Under the pieces are notes generated by a model. It saw only the letters and a program-made list of their open reading frames with translations, was not told the DNA's origin and ran no database searches. Made by a program: the position numbers and the translations under genes. A stretch of 64,000 bases of DNA from Synechococcus sp. MU1643 (GTDB lineage: Bacteria > Cyanobacteriota > Cyanobacteriia > PCC-6307 > Cyanobiaceae). Below are positions 1-9,514 of the stretch, piece by piece. The stretch spans positions 248,001 to 312,000 of the forward strand of contig NZ_VTKY01000001.1 of NCBI RefSeq assembly GCF_020514095.1, given 5' to 3'. Numbering within the stretch: position 1 is the first letter of the stretch; each line of letters opens with the position of its first letter.

Positions 1-1058
1 GCTAGCCCCAGGCAGAAGGTGAGGGTGGCTGGTTCCGGTAATTCGCCCACCAGCCCGCGTGGCAGAAACCAATCGTCGGCATCCAGGCCGGTGATTCCCG
101 CCTGTCCCGTGTGCAGGATTAGGCGCAGCGGATCCTGGTTGTTCAGCAGAGGCACGCCGCTGTTGCGTAGGCCCTCGCCGAGCTCTTCGGCCTCCTGCAG
201 ACGTCGCAGCAATTGCCGGCGTCCCCTGCGGCGCTGCCAGTGTTGAAGGGCTTCTTCGCAGGAGGCCAGCAGCAGCGCACTAGGGCTGGTGGTCTGCAGT
301 AATCCCAGGCTGCGTTCCACCCGCACGGGATCCAGACGCTCCCCCTGCAGCCAGAGCACCGCCGTTTGTGCGAGAGCAGCAGCTGATTTCTGCAGGGAAT
401 GCACCACCAGATCAGCTCCGCAATGCAGGGCGCTTGGGGGGAGGGGGTGATCCACTCCTGCGGCGAAATGACAGCCGTGGGCTTCATCCACCAGCACGCA
501 ACAGCCCTGTTTCTGCAGCCGCTGAATGACCGCCCTCGGGTCATTGGCATAGCCCTGGTAGGTGGGATGCACCAGAACCGCAGCACGGATGGGTGTTCCG
601 TCAGAGGGCAGCGCCTCCAGCACCCTTTCGATCCAAGCTGCATCTGCCGGTGCCGGCTGGCCGCGGTCGCTTTGGAAGGGGAGATCGAACAGGACCGGCC
701 GCAGGTCGCCAAGAACGCAGGCCTGAATCAGGCTGCGATGGACATTGCGGGGCAGCAGGACCCGCTCTCCTGGCCGGACCATGGCCAGCAGTGCAGCTTG
801 CAGCAACCCCGTGGCCCCGTTCACCCCATACCAGCAGCGCGCCACACCCATCTGTGCAGCGGCGGAGCGTTGGCTTGCTGCGATGGCGCCGTCAGCTTCC
901 AGCGGACCGCCAAGGGCTGGCAGTTCCGGCAGGTCCCAGATGCCAGCTCGGCGGCGCAGCAATTGACGGAGTCCATCCGGAAGGGCAGCCCCCCGTCCAT
1001 GGGCCGGCAGAAACAGGGGCTGACCGATTCGACGGGTGAGCTGGGGCAGAAGCGCCAT
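1..1058 (-). CDS. Orn/Lys/Arg decarboxylase family PLP enzyme (3' end outside window)
   Basis: Read on the minus strand, an open frame starts at the ATG at 1058 and runs off the window, giving about 352 residues with no stop. It has the fold-type I PLP layout of the Orn/Lys/Arg decarboxylase family: a glycine-rich stretch near residues 78-84 (YGVNGATG), LVDEAHG near 189-195 whose Asp would contact the PLP ring, and HSLQKS near 220-225 whose Lys224 would form the Schiff base. Family members decarboxylate basic amino acids and feed polyamine synthesis; the substrate cannot be told here. It is divergent from the ABC1 kinase at 1109. The missing C-terminus prevents any check of length. Confidence 0.85.
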   Translation of the reverse strand, partial: MALLPQLTRRIGQPLFLPAHGRGAALPDGLRQLLRRRAGIWDLPELPALGGPLEADGAIAASQRSAAAQMGVARCWYGVNGATGLLQAALLAMVRPGERVLLPRNVHRSLIQACVLGDLRPVLFDLPFQSDRGQPAPADAAWIERVLEALPSDGTPIRAAVLVHPTYQGYANDPRAVIQRLQKQGCCVLVDEAHGCHFAAGVDHPLPPSALHCGADLVVHSLQKSAAALAQTAVLWLQGERLDPVRVERSLGLLQTTSPSALLLASCEEALQHWQRRRGRRQLLRRLQEAEELGEGLRNSGVPLLNNQDPLRLILHTGQAGITGLDADDWFLPRGLVGELPEPATLTFCLGL

Positions 1059-1108
1059 CGAATCCGTCTGATCTCCTTAAAGTCTCCCTCTGTACTAATC
1101 GCGTTGCG

Positions 1109-2758
1109 ATGCGTTACGACCCCGGGCGGGATCTGGGCTGGTTACTGCTGCGTCCCTGGGTTGCCATCCCGCGCCTAGTGCATGTGCTGTGGTCCTTGGC
1201 GGGGCTTGTGCTGGTCTTGCTGCTGCGTGGAGGCAGCAGTGACCCCGCCGTTCAGCAGGGGCTGGCGCGTCGCATTCTCAACACCCTGACGGGGTTGGGG
1301 CCCTGCTTCATCAAGCTGGGGCAGGCCCTCTCCACCCGACCGGATCTGGTGCGTCGGGATTGGCTGGAAGAACTGACGCGCCTGCAGGACGATCTGCCGG
1401 CCTTCCCCCATGCCATCGCCCTGGCCTGCATCCGAGAGGAACTCGGTGCTCCGGCCGAGGAGTTGTTTGAGGAGTTCCCCGACACGCCGATCGCCGCCGC
1501 CAGTCTTGGCCAGGTTTACAAAGCCCGTCTGCAGGGCCAGCACTGGGTTGCGGTGAAAGTGCAGCGCCCCAATCTCACCTTCATTCTGCGACGGGATCTG
1601 GTATTGATCCGGGCTCTGGGGGTGATGACGGCGCCGCTGCTGCCGCTCAACCTTGGTTTCGGTCTAGGCGGAATCATTGATGAGTTTGGCCGCAGCCTGT
1701 TTGAGGAGATCGATTACGGCCTGGAAGCGGCCAATGCCGAGCGGTTCTCGACTCTTTTCGCGGACAACGATGCGGTCTACATCCCGAAGGTGGAGCGGAT
1801 GCTCAGCTCCACTCGAGTGTTGACCACCACCTGGATCGATGGCGCCAAGATGCGCAACAGCGAAGAGCTGCGCTCTCAGAGTCTTGATCCAACGGCGTTG
1901 ATCCGCACCGGCGTGATCTGCGGCCTACAGCAACTGTTGGAGTTCGGCTATTTCCACGCCGATCCTCACCCCGGTAACCTCTTCGCCCTACCCGGTCGCA
2001 CCGGCGATCTTGGCCATGTGGGTTATGTCGACTTCGGGATGATGGACTCCATCAGCGACAGCGACCGGCTCACCCTCACTGGTGCTGTGGTGCACCTGAT
2101 CAATGGTGATTTCTCCGAGTTGGCCAAGGACTTCCAATCCCTCGGTTTTCTCAGCCCTGCGGCCGATCTCACACAGATCATTCCTGCTCTCGAGGAGGTG
2201 CTCGGCGGCAGTCTCGGCGACTCGGTTGGATCGTTCAACTTCAAGGCGATCACCGATCGTTTTTCGGAGCTGATGTTTGATTACCCCTTCCGGGTGCCGG
2301 CTCGCTTCGCCCTGATCATCCGTGCCGTAGTTAGCCAGGAAGGTCTTGCTCTGCGGCTCGATCCGAACTTCCGGATCATTGCTGTGGCCTATCCCTATGT
2401 GGCCCGTCGACTGTTGGCGGGAGACACCAGCGAGATGCGCGAGAAGCTGCTGGAGGTGATCTTTGATGAATCAGGCCGCCTGCGCCTGGATCGGCTGGAA
2501 AGTCTGTTGGATGTGGTGGGTCAGGACGCTCCCGCTCCCGGCAAGGAACTGATCCCTGTGGCCGGGGCAGGACTGCGGCTTTTGTTCAGCCGAGATGGTG
2601 CTGACCTGCGCAAGCGGCTGCTTATGACCCTGATCCGTGACGATCGTCTGCACACTGACGACGTGCGTGCACTGGTCGGACTGCTCGGACGCACCTTCGG
2701 CCCTCGGCGTTTGGCCGGTGGGCTGTTGAGGGGTCTCAATCCCCTGGCGGCAGCGTGA
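1109..2758 (+). CDS. ABC1/UbiB family atypical kinase
   Basis: The 549-residue protein carries the ABC1/AarF/UbiB hallmarks: KLGQ near residues 69-72, the Ala-rich loop AAASLGQV near 129-136 that replaces the usual P-loop, VAVKVQRP with Lys150, then HADPHPGN and a DFG-like VDFG. Such proteins are unorthodox ATPases/kinases tied to isoprenoid quinone biology; cyanobacteria hold several paralogs, so no gene symbol is given. The hydrophobic segment near residues 22-40 suggests membrane association. The ATG at 1109 lies only 50 bp from the divergent decarboxylase start, so both promoters must overlap. Confidence 0.9.
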   Translation: MRYDPGRDLGWLLLRPWVAIPRLVHVLWSLAGLVLVLLLRGGSSDPAVQQGLARRILNTLTGLGPCFIKLGQALSTRPDLVRRDWLEELTRLQDDLPAFPHAIALACIREELGAPAEELFEEFPDTPIAAASLGQVYKARLQGQHWVAVKVQRPNLTFILRRDLVLIRALGVMTAPLLPLNLGFGLGGIIDEFGRSLFEEIDYGLEAANAERFSTLFADNDAVYIPKVERMLSSTRVLTTTWIDGAKMRNSEELRSQSLDPTALIRTGVICGLQQLLEFGYFHADPHPGNLFALPGRTGDLGHVGYVDFGMMDSISDSDRLTLTGAVVHLINGDFSELAKDFQSLGFLSPAADLTQIIPALEEVLGGSLGDSVGSFNFKAITDRFSELMFDYPFRVPARFALIIRAVVSQEGLALRLDPNFRIIAVAYPYVARRLLAGDTSEMREKLLEVIFDESGRLRLDRLESLLDVVGQDAPAPGKELIPVAGAGLRLLFSRDGADLRKRLLMTLIRDDRLHTDDVRALVGLLGRTFGPRRLAGGLLRGLNPLAAA

Positions 2759-2829
2759 TGCTGAGATCACGACTCCAGCGAGATTGCCGAACTCACCGCT
2801 AAGGTCTCAGATCTTTGAGATCGGCTTCG

Positions 2830-3249
2830 ATGCCTGAGGAGATCAGCGCCCAGGAGCTTGAGCAGCTGCTCCAGATGATGACCCTGCCCCAGCCCCCCTA
2901 CCTGCTGGCTGGCATTGGTCTGTTGATGGGTGTGCTCTGCGGCCTGACCTTCGGTCGTCAGGTGCAGAACAAGTTGGATGGCTGGAAGCAAGACCGGCTC
3001 CCGCTTTTGCCACTGGGGACAGCCGAGATCAACCTCAGCTATGCCGGCACCCTCATCGGGGTGACTTTGTTCATCGGCTGCTGTCTTCAGATCTTCGGAT
3101 TTGCCGCAGGCGCTGCCCTGCTGGTTGCACTGCTGCTATCGCTGCTGACCGGTGGAGCTTTGTTTTCTCAACTCGAGCGCCTGATGCAGCAGGTTGAAGC
3201 TGGCAAGTTCAAAGCGGTTGACTTCGACAACTTCGACGAATTCTTTTGA
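2830..3249 (+). CDS. Conserved hypothetical membrane protein
   Basis: I chose the ATG at 2830 (139 aa, starting MPEEISAQ) over an upstream in-frame TTG at 2815. The N-terminus is acidic, followed by one hydrophobic helix near residues 25-45, a basic linker with conserved-looking charged residues, and two closely spaced helices near residues 75-115, ending in an acidic tail rich in Asp, Asn and Phe. No domain was recognised. It follows the ABC1 kinase on the same strand by 71 bp and could be co-transcribed with it. Confidence 0.75.
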   Translation: MPEEISAQELEQLLQMMTLPQPPYLLAGIGLLMGVLCGLTFGRQVQNKLDGWKQDRLPLLPLGTAEINLSYAGTLIGVTLFIGCCLQIFGFAAGAALLVALLLSLLTGGALFSQLERLMQQVEAGKFKAVDFDNFDEFF

Positions 3250-3321
3250 GCTTCGTCTCAACGGAGCGTTTCGTTCGTGATTTGAGCCCTTAAGCGAAGC
3301 CGGTGTTCTGCCAGAAAGAGA

Positions 3322-4086
3322 GTGGCTGCTATTCACAATGAGTTTCAATCACTTTTGCCAGACGTGACAACCCTGTCTGCGGCTGTTTCCAAAAGTCGTC
3401 TCCTCGTGGTGGAAGACGACGACAGTATTCGGGAAACAGTTGGAGAGGCATTGCTTGGGGAGGGTTTCGAGGTTCACACCTGCGCCGATGGCGCCTCAGC
3501 CCTCAGCCTGATCACGGCTGACAGTTCAGACCAGTTGGATCTGATCGTGCTCGATCTGATGCTCCCGGGTTTGGGGGGGCTTGATCTTTGTCGTGAGCTC
3601 CGTCGCATCAACAACACCACCCCGATCCTGGTTATCAGTGCCCGTGACAGTGAGACCGATCGGGTGCTGGGGCTGGAGGTGGGTGCCGATGATTACCTGG
3701 TGAAACCCTTTGGGCTACGCGAGCTGGTGGCACGCTGCAGGGCCTTACTGCGGCGTGCCCGTCAGACGGAAAGGTCGTCGTACGAACCGAAATCCCTCAG
3801 TCACGCCAACCTTTGCCTGTTTCCCAGTGAATGCAGAGTCACCCGGGATGGCACGGACCTCACCCTCTCCCCCAAGGAATACAAGATCCTCGAGCTGTTC
3901 ATTCAGAACCCCAAGCGCGTCTGGAGTCGCGATCAGCTGTTGGAGAAAATCTGGGGTGTCGACTTCATCGGTGACACCAAAACCGTGGATGTTCACATCC
4001 GCTGGCTGCGGGAAAAGGTTGAGCAGGAGCCCTCATCTCCTCAATTGATCCGTACGGTTCGCGGCTTCGGGTATCGCTTCGACTGA
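3322..4086 (+). CDS. phoB: OmpR/PhoB-family response regulator (PhoB/SphR-like)
   Basis: The protein has an N-terminal receiver domain (acidic pair EDDD, phospho-acceptor Asp in LIVLDLMLPG, signature Lys in LVKPF) and a C-terminal winged-helix domain (LTLSPKEYKILELF to VRGFGYRFD). This is the OmpR/PhoB class. The histidine kinase gene begins 7 bp after the stop, so they form a two-component operon. The kinase architecture (short hydrophobic N-terminus, PAS, HisKA) matches cyanobacterial SphS/PhoR, hence the phosphate assignment, which is inference. The start is a GTG at 3322; an internal GTG near 3364 would give a shorter product with the receiver intact. Confidence 0.75.
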   Translation: MAAIHNEFQSLLPDVTTLSAAVSKSRLLVVEDDDSIRETVGEALLGEGFEVHTCADGASALSLITADSSDQLDLIVLDLMLPGLGGLDLCRELRRINNTTPILVISARDSETDRVLGLEVGADDYLVKPFGLRELVARCRALLRRARQTERSSYEPKSLSHANLCLFPSECRVTRDGTDLTLSPKEYKILELFIQNPKRVWSRDQLLEKIWGVDFIGDTKTVDVHIRWLREKVEQEPSSPQLIRTVRGFGYRFD

Positions 4087-4093
4087 GGGCGCT

Positions 4094-5212
4094 GTGTTGA
4101 TCTCTGCCGCACTTGGCTTTGCAGCTGGCATCGGAATCACGCTTCTGCTGCAGCGTCGACGCCGTGCCCTGGTGTCCAAGGATCGCTTCATCGTCTTGAA
4201 CGCTCCCCAGCTGCTGGCCTGGATTGATGCGGCCACCCAGGGCTGGATAATCCTGGCCCCGGATCACTCCATTGCCTACATCAACGATCGGGCCGAACGG
4301 CTGCTGCACATCCCTTCCAATCGCCTGGTTCGTGGCATGAAGTTCAGGGATGTCCTCGACATTCCTGCCTTGGAGGAGTTGATCTTCAGCAACCGCTATC
4401 AACTTCGTCCCCAGCGTTGTGAATGGGATCAACAGGGGACCCCGCTGGAGGCCGTTGTTCTGCTGGGCATTGATGAATGCAGGCTGGTGCTGATCCAGAG
4501 CCGTCATTCCCTCGAAGCCCAGCAACAGCAACAGGAGCGTTGGGTGAGTGATGTGGCCCATGAGCTCAAGACTCCCCTAACGGCCCTGATGCTGGTGAGC
4601 GATCGGTTGGAACTTGCCGTCAAGGAAGAAGACACGGCTCTAGTGCAACGGCTGCAGAAGGAACTCCGGCGTCTTCAGCTACTGGTGGAAGACCTGCTGG
4701 AGCTGTCGCGGTTGGAGAACAGCCTGCCCCAGGACGACAGCGACCACGTTCCCCTCACCCTGAAGGATCTGGTGGACAGTGCCTGGGGATCCATTGGCCC
4801 GATTGCGGAGGAACGGCGAGTGACGCTACAGCTGGACCGCAGCGAATGCGGACCACTGCGTGGCGATCGGCGCCGTTTACACCGTGCGGTGCTCAATCTT
4901 CTCGATAATGCATTGCGCTACTCCCCTGAGGACAGCAGCGTTGATGTGAGTGTGCGCCAGAACGGCGGTTGGTGGTTGCTCAGCATTCGTGACCATGGCC
5001 CTGGATTCAGTGAGATCGATTTCACGCGCATGTTTCAACGCTTCTATCGAGGAGATCCTTCCCGCGCCCGTTCCAAGCGCAGCGGTAGTGGCCTTGGACT
5101 GGCCATTGTTCAGCAGATCGCCGTGAACCATGGCGGCCGCATCGAAGCCCAAAATCATCCCCTCGGCGGAGCCTGCATGGAGCTGCTGCTGCCCCGAGAT
5201 CCCCTGGGATGA
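4094..5212 (+). CDS. phoR: Sensor histidine kinase (PhoR/SphS-like)
   Basis: A hydrophobic N-terminal stretch (about residues 2-17) anchors the protein, then a PAS-like segment near residues 55-100, a HisKA H-box with the phospho-acceptor His in VAHELKTPLT near residue 156, and a HATPase domain with N-box (NLLDNALRYSP), G1 (RDHGPGF) and G2 (GSGLGLAIV). There is no large periplasmic loop, as in cyanobacterial SphS, so the signal may come through a partner. The start is GTG at 4094 or TTG at 4097. The gene overlaps rluB by 4 bp (ATGA), suggesting translational coupling. Confidence 0.8.
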   Translation: MLISAALGFAAGIGITLLLQRRRRALVSKDRFIVLNAPQLLAWIDAATQGWIILAPDHSIAYINDRAERLLHIPSNRLVRGMKFRDVLDIPALEELIFSNRYQLRPQRCEWDQQGTPLEAVVLLGIDECRLVLIQSRHSLEAQQQQQERWVSDVAHELKTPLTALMLVSDRLELAVKEEDTALVQRLQKELRRLQLLVEDLLELSRLENSLPQDDSDHVPLTLKDLVDSAWGSIGPIAEERRVTLQLDRSECGPLRGDRRRLHRAVLNLLDNALRYSPEDSSVDVSVRQNGGWWLLSIRDHGPGFSEIDFTRMFQRFYRGDPSRARSKRSGSGLGLAIVQQIAVNHGGRIEAQNHPLGGACMELLLPRDPLG

Positions 5213-5961
5213 CGCGCCAGCGCCTGCAGAAACTGATCGCTGCTGCCGGGCTCTGCTCCAGACGCCGGGCTGAGGAATGGCTGCAGGCCGGCCGTGTGAC
5301 GGTGGACGGCCAGGTTGCCCGCGTTGGCGACCAGGCGGATTTGCAGCAGCAAACAATTTGTGTGGATGGTCAGCCCTTGCCTTGCCGAAGTGTGGCAAGG
5401 GTGCTGCTGATGAACAAGCCGGTGGGTGTGATCTGCAGCTGTGATGACCCGCAGGGTCGCCGCACGGTTCTTGACCTGCTGCCTATGGAGCATCGGGCTG
5501 GTCTTCACCCCGTTGGCCGCCTAGATGCCGACAGCCATGGCGCGCTTCTGCTCACCGATCTGGGTGAGCTCACCTTGAAACTCACCCACCCGCGTTACAG
5601 CCACGCGAAGATTTACCGGGTGTGGGTCAAAGGTGTGCCACCGGAGCCGGTTCTGGACCGCTGGCGTAGTGGTCTGCCCCTAGACGGGCGCTTGACCCGC
5701 CCCGCCAGGGTGCGTCGGTTGCGGGCTTGGGGTGACCGTTCGCTTCTGGAGATTGAGCTGCGGGAAGGTCGCAACCGACAGATCCGCCGGATGGCGGAAG
5801 TCCTGGGCCATCCGGTGCTGGACCTCCAGCGCACGGCGATTGCCGGGTTGCGGCTCGGTGATCTGGCCGAGGGGTGCTGGATCTGGTTGAGCGAGGGAGA
5901 ATGGAAGCCCTTGCTCGAGCGGGCTGATTCGATGGATCTGCCCAAAAGCCCATGCGACTGA
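5209..5961 (+). CDS. rluB: RsuA/RluB-family rRNA pseudouridine synthase
   Basis: An N-terminal S4 RNA-binding domain (QRLQKLIAAAG to GRVTVDGQV, about residues 3-40) precedes the synthase domain. The catalytic Asp lies in GRLDADSHG, and the family motifs MNKPVG, LLTDLGEL and EGRNRQIRRM are all present. RluB/RsuA-type enzymes isomerise a uridine in rRNA; which position is modified cannot be decided by eye between RluB and close paralogs. The start ATG overlaps the kinase stop, and the 3' end overlaps the next gene by 10 bp, so it sits in a tight run of four genes. Confidence 0.88.
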   Translation: MTRQRLQKLIAAAGLCSRRRAEEWLQAGRVTVDGQVARVGDQADLQQQTICVDGQPLPCRSVARVLLMNKPVGVICSCDDPQGRRTVLDLLPMEHRAGLHPVGRLDADSHGALLLTDLGELTLKLTHPRYSHAKIYRVWVKGVPPEPVLDRWRSGLPLDGRLTRPARVRRLRAWGDRSLLEIELREGRNRQIRRMAEVLGHPVLDLQRTAIAGLRLGDLAEGCWIWLSEGEWKPLLERADSMDLPKSPCD

Positions 5962-6872
5962 AGCGTCCAGGACTTTGGTTGCGACGTCCTCGTAATGGGG
6001 GCAGCCCTGATGCCGACACGGTTGAGGCCCAGGAGCAGCAGCGTCTGGATCTGGGGTTGATGCTGCTGCGGCGCCGAGAGGAACTGGGCCTCTCGCTTCG
6101 TGATCTGGCGAATGAGACCCGGATCACCACCACCGTGATTGAGGCCCTGGAGCGGGGCTGGCGTGATCCCCTGCCAGAGCGGGCCTATCTCGCCTCGATG
6201 CTCCCTCAGATCGAGCGTCGCCTGTCCCTGCCCGGTGGATGCCTCGACCCCCTGCTCCCACCGCCGGTATTGCTCCGCCGCGGACGCGCCCAAGCGGGTT
6301 TGGGCCGCTTCACCCTGGGCAACATCGATGTCTTCACCACCTGGCAGGGAACGGTCGTTTATGCGGCGGTGATCGCCTTCAGCCTGCTGGCCATCAATCG
6401 TCAACAGCAGGACCTGGCCCTGCGCAATAGCCTCAGCCTCGAGCCCATGCGTGCTGACGTTGAGGCGATCACCCGAGGCCCGAACCTTGCAGGCTCAGAC
6501 GAAGCCATCGCGGCCTTGCGACCCCTGGAACAGGTCCAGCAACGCACGCTTCAGCATTGGCTTGAGCTGGTGCGGGGTGCCCTGCCGCAGTCCCAGGGTG
6601 TGCTGGAGGTTGTGGTGGCTGAGCCGAGAGAGCTGCACCTCTCCAGCGGTGGGGGAGATCGGGTCCAATTCAAGGCCAGTGCCGGCAGGTTGACGCTGCA
6701 GTTGCAGGCTCCGATTGAAGTCCGCCTGGATCCCCCGGCTGGTGCTGAGGATCAGGTGCTCTGGAACGGTGAGCCTCTGCCTGTGGATCAAGAGCGGCCG
6801 GGGATCTACCGGGTCAACAAATTGCTGGCTCCTGAGAGCGACCGTCCCCAGACTCCTCCCCTGCTCCCGTAG
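5952..6872 (+). CDS. RodZ-like helix-turn-helix membrane protein
   Basis: The N-terminal half holds a Cro/cI-type helix-turn-helix (LGLMLLRRREELGLSLRDLA to VIEALERG, about residues 35-75), then a basic juxtamembrane stretch and one transmembrane helix near residues 130-150 (TVVYAAVIAFSLLAI). The outer part ends in a beta-rich region resembling DUF4115. This order is that of RodZ, which couples MreB to the membrane and helps set cell shape. The overlap with rluB suggests co-expression. Its last 67 bp overlap malQ on the other strand. Confidence 0.75.
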   Translation: MRLKRPGLWLRRPRNGGSPDADTVEAQEQQRLDLGLMLLRRREELGLSLRDLANETRITTTVIEALERGWRDPLPERAYLASMLPQIERRLSLPGGCLDPLLPPPVLLRRGRAQAGLGRFTLGNIDVFTTWQGTVVYAAVIAFSLLAINRQQQDLALRNSLSLEPMRADVEAITRGPNLAGSDEAIAALRPLEQVQQRTLQHWLELVRGALPQSQGVLEVVVAEPRELHLSSGGGDRVQFKASAGRLTLQLQAPIEVRLDPPAGAEDQVLWNGEPLPVDQERPGIYRVNKLLAPESDRPQTPPLLP

Positions 6873-8374
6873 CCGCCAAGGGCATTCCCCAGTGCGGTAT
6901 CAAAGCTGCGAAGCCTCCAGCTCCAGTTGCCTGTGCTGGTACCGGGTGTGTTGAACCTGGCCCGGTCGTCCAGGTGCATCAGGTCCTGCAGTGGGGCGAT
7001 CACCAGGCCTGCGGTCGTGGCAAAAGCCATGTCGAGCAGATGCCAGGCCGGAGCCGTGATCTCGCCATTCACCCGAGCAGCGATGCGGCCCCGGCTGTCG
7101 GCATCCAAAGCGTTCCACCAGCCCAGGGTTGTGGGGTTGTCGTGGGTGCCGGTGTATACAACCCATCGATGCCCATCGGTGTTTTCCGGCAGATAGGGGT
7201 TGTCGCGCTCGCCGTCGAACGCGAATTGCAGCACTTTCATTCCTGGGAACCGGAAGGCATCGCGGAGTTCCTCCACATCCGGTGTGATCACGCCGAGATC
7301 CTCGGCAATCAAGGGGAGGGCACCACCGGCATCCCTGCAAAGTTTGCTCAGCAGGGCATGACCTGGGGAGGGCTGCCACTTTCCGTTCTCAGCGGTGGCG
7401 TCACCACCGGGGACGGCCCAGAAGGCCGCAAGGGCCCGGAAGTGATCCAAGCGCAGCAGATCCACCATCTCCCGCTGGCGCGCAATTCTTCGTCGCCACC
7501 AACTGAAGCGCGTGATCCGATGCTGTCCCCAGCGGTACACCGGCGAGCCCCACAGCTGTCCGGTTTCCGAGAAGTAATCGGGCGGCACACCGCTCTGGGT
7601 GGTGAGTTGTCCGTTCTCTTTGACTGTGAATAAGGAACGGTTGCTCCAGACATCGGCGCTGTCACTGCTTACGTAGAAGGGCAGATCGCCAAACAGCTGG
7701 ATGCCCAGGTTGGCTGCTTGATGGCGGATCGCCTGCCACTGCCGATCGAGGTGCCACTGGATCAGTTTTTCGCGTAGCAGCGCGTCATGGTGTTGCTCCG
7801 CCCAAGCCCGCAGGGCTTTACTGTCGTGCCGTGCAAGGGGGAGCGGCCACTCCCACCATGCTTTGTGGTTTTGATCGTGTAGGACCTGGAAACGGGCGTG
7901 GTCATCCAACCAGGAGCGCTGCTGTTGCGTCCAGCGCTTGAAGTCGGCATGTCGCGCTGAATCCTGATCAGGCCAGGCTTCAAGCAGTGCATCCCCCAGG
8001 GCACTGGCCCGTTTCTGGGCGAGGTTGAACTCCACACGCTCCGCTCCCTCCAGCGGTGCATCAGCCCCTGGAGCGGCCCTGAGGGCTTCATCGCCGATGA
8101 ACCCCTCGTTGGCCAGGTCCTGGCCGTCGAGGAACCAGGGGTTCAGGGCATTGCACGAGGGAGAGCTGTAGGGCGAGCCGGTGGGATCCGGCGGGGCCAG
8201 GGGGAGCATTTGCCAGACGCCGATGTCATGGTCGGCCAGCAGCTGGAGCCATCGGCGACAGGGCTCTCCGAAGCTTCCACAGACGGGGCTGCCCGGCAGG
8301 GCGGTGGGATGCAGCAGCACTCCGGTACTGCGCCCAGGTCCAGCCTTGGCCGGGTCAACAGTGGACTGATCCAT
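6806..8374 (-). CDS. malQ: 4-alpha-glucanotransferase (GH77)
   Basis: The 522-residue protein (ATG at 8374) has the GH77 motifs: GSPYSSPSCNALNP near the substrate site, RLDHFRAL with the nucleophile Asp, IAEDLG with the acid/base Glu, and GTHDNPTTLGW. It transfers glucan segments between alpha-1,4 chains and works in glycogen turnover. The open frame extends upstream to 8524, but that would invade bciA and lacks family character, so I chose the internal ATG. Its 3' end runs 67 bp into the convergent RodZ-like gene. Confidence 0.93.
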   Translation of the reverse strand: MDQSTVDPAKAGPGRSTGVLLHPTALPGSPVCGSFGEPCRRWLQLLADHDIGVWQMLPLAPPDPTGSPYSSPSCNALNPWFLDGQDLANEGFIGDEALRAAPGADAPLEGAERVEFNLAQKRASALGDALLEAWPDQDSARHADFKRWTQQQRSWLDDHARFQVLHDQNHKAWWEWPLPLARHDSKALRAWAEQHHDALLREKLIQWHLDRQWQAIRHQAANLGIQLFGDLPFYVSSDSADVWSNRSLFTVKENGQLTTQSGVPPDYFSETGQLWGSPVYRWGQHRITRFSWWRRRIARQREMVDLLRLDHFRALAAFWAVPGGDATAENGKWQPSPGHALLSKLCRDAGGALPLIAEDLGVITPDVEELRDAFRFPGMKVLQFAFDGERDNPYLPENTDGHRWVVYTGTHDNPTTLGWWNALDADSRGRIAARVNGEITAPAWHLLDMAFATTAGLVIAPLQDLMHLDDRARFNTPGTSTGNWSWRLRSFDTALGNALGGYGSRGGVWGRSLSGASNLLTR

Positions 8375-8406
8375 GGGGGCCTCTTCGTCTCCCAAGGATG
8401 GCTGCT

Positions 8407-9435
8407 TCAGAAAAGTGCGGCATCCCCAAGATCCTGCCCAGCCATGCCCTCCCGGGCCACGCGCTCGAAGAACTGTTCCAGCGTGTCGGTTCCATAGGAC
8501 GGCGTGGCATCCGCGTCGTAGCACTGCTTTTGCTCGTCCCAGACGAGCATCGATTCGCTGGCGTAATAGCGGCCGATTCGACCAAATTCCGCCGTGTCGT
8601 TGATGCCCGGGAATAGCTGAGCCAGGGCGTCCAGTAGAGCGATCGGTGCATCCATCAAGGCAATCGGCACCGACAGCATTCGTTCTGGCTTGTTCAGCGC
8701 GCGGAAGAGCATTTCTCCCTGCTGCCGGGCGCTCAGTGCTGGACCCGGCCCCCCGATGGGCAGTACTTGGTTGCGTTTGGACTCGTCATGGATGCAGTCA
8801 GCCATGAAACGGGCCAGATCTGCTTCGCTGATCGGCTTGCAGCTTGCCAGGGTTCCGCCTCCGAACATCACGTAAGGCCCACCCTTGCGGCAGCTTTCCA
8901 ACTGGCCCCCCAGGCTTTTGAAGAAGGCGGTGGGGCGAACGATGGAGTGGGTCATCTCCTTGTCCGCCTGCAACGCGGCTTCGAAGGCCAGCTTCGCCTT
9001 CTGAAATTCCAGCAGTGGTTTCTGCACGCAGATGGCTGAGAGCAGCACGAAATGGGCCGCTCCGGCAGCTCGTCCTTGCTCGTAGGTGTTGAGGGTCGCT
9101 GCGTGGTCGATGGCCCAGGAATCTTTGCGGCCGCCCGTGCGCGAGGCCAGGCAGCTCACTACCACATCCGTGGGTTGATCGAAGGCCTCGGCTGAGATCG
9201 AGGCTGGATCGGTGACATCCCCGAAGCGCACCTCAGCTCCAGGGAATTCGGCGATGACTTCGTCCCTGCTTTGGCGACCACCGATGCCGCTGCGCTCGCG
9301 GGCGAAGGCGATCACCTGGTAGCCACGGTCCACCAGCTCCTTCACAATAAAGCGGCCGATGTAGCCCGTGGCTCCGAACACCACCACGCGCACCTGTTCG
9401 GGTGGTCGGCTGCGGTAGTCGTGGCGGAGGGACAT
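8407..9435 (-). CDS. bciA: Divinyl (proto)chlorophyllide 8-vinyl reductase, NAD(P)H type
   Basis: The protein has an N-terminal Rossmann motif ([12 protein letters not shown], about residues 18-29) and the atypical short-chain-dehydrogenase layout of Bci[19 protein letters not shown] and [12 protein letters not shown]. BciA reduces the C8 vinyl group in chlorophyll synthesis, giving monovinyl chlorophyll. The ATG at 9435 (MSLRHDY) fits better than the upstream extension to 9588. The gene ends 32 bp before malQ starts and both face the same way. The presence of this enzyme argues for Synechococcus rather than Prochlorococcus. Confidence 0.88.
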   Translation of the reverse strand: MSLRHDYRSRPPEQVRVVVFGATGYIGRFIVKELVDRGYQVIAFARERSGIGGRQSRDEVIAEFPGAEVRFGDVTDPASISAEAFDQPTDVVVSCLASRTGGRKDSWAIDHAATLNTYEQGRAAGAAHFVLLSAICVQKPLLEFQKAKLAFEAALQADKEMTHSIVRPTAFFKSLGGQLESCRKGGPYVMFGGGTLASCKPISEADLARFMADCIHDESKRNQVLPIGGPGPALSARQQGEMLFRALNKPERMLSVPIALMDAPIALLDALAQLFPGINDTAEFGRIGRYYASESMLVWDEQKQCYDADATPSYGTDTLEQFFERVAREGMAGQDLGDAALF

Positions 9436-9514
9436 CGATGACGGCTTCACGGGGCCCAGGCTAGGAACTGGAGATCTGGGCGAAACTAAGCGCCATTGCT
9501 GTTGGTCCAGCGAA

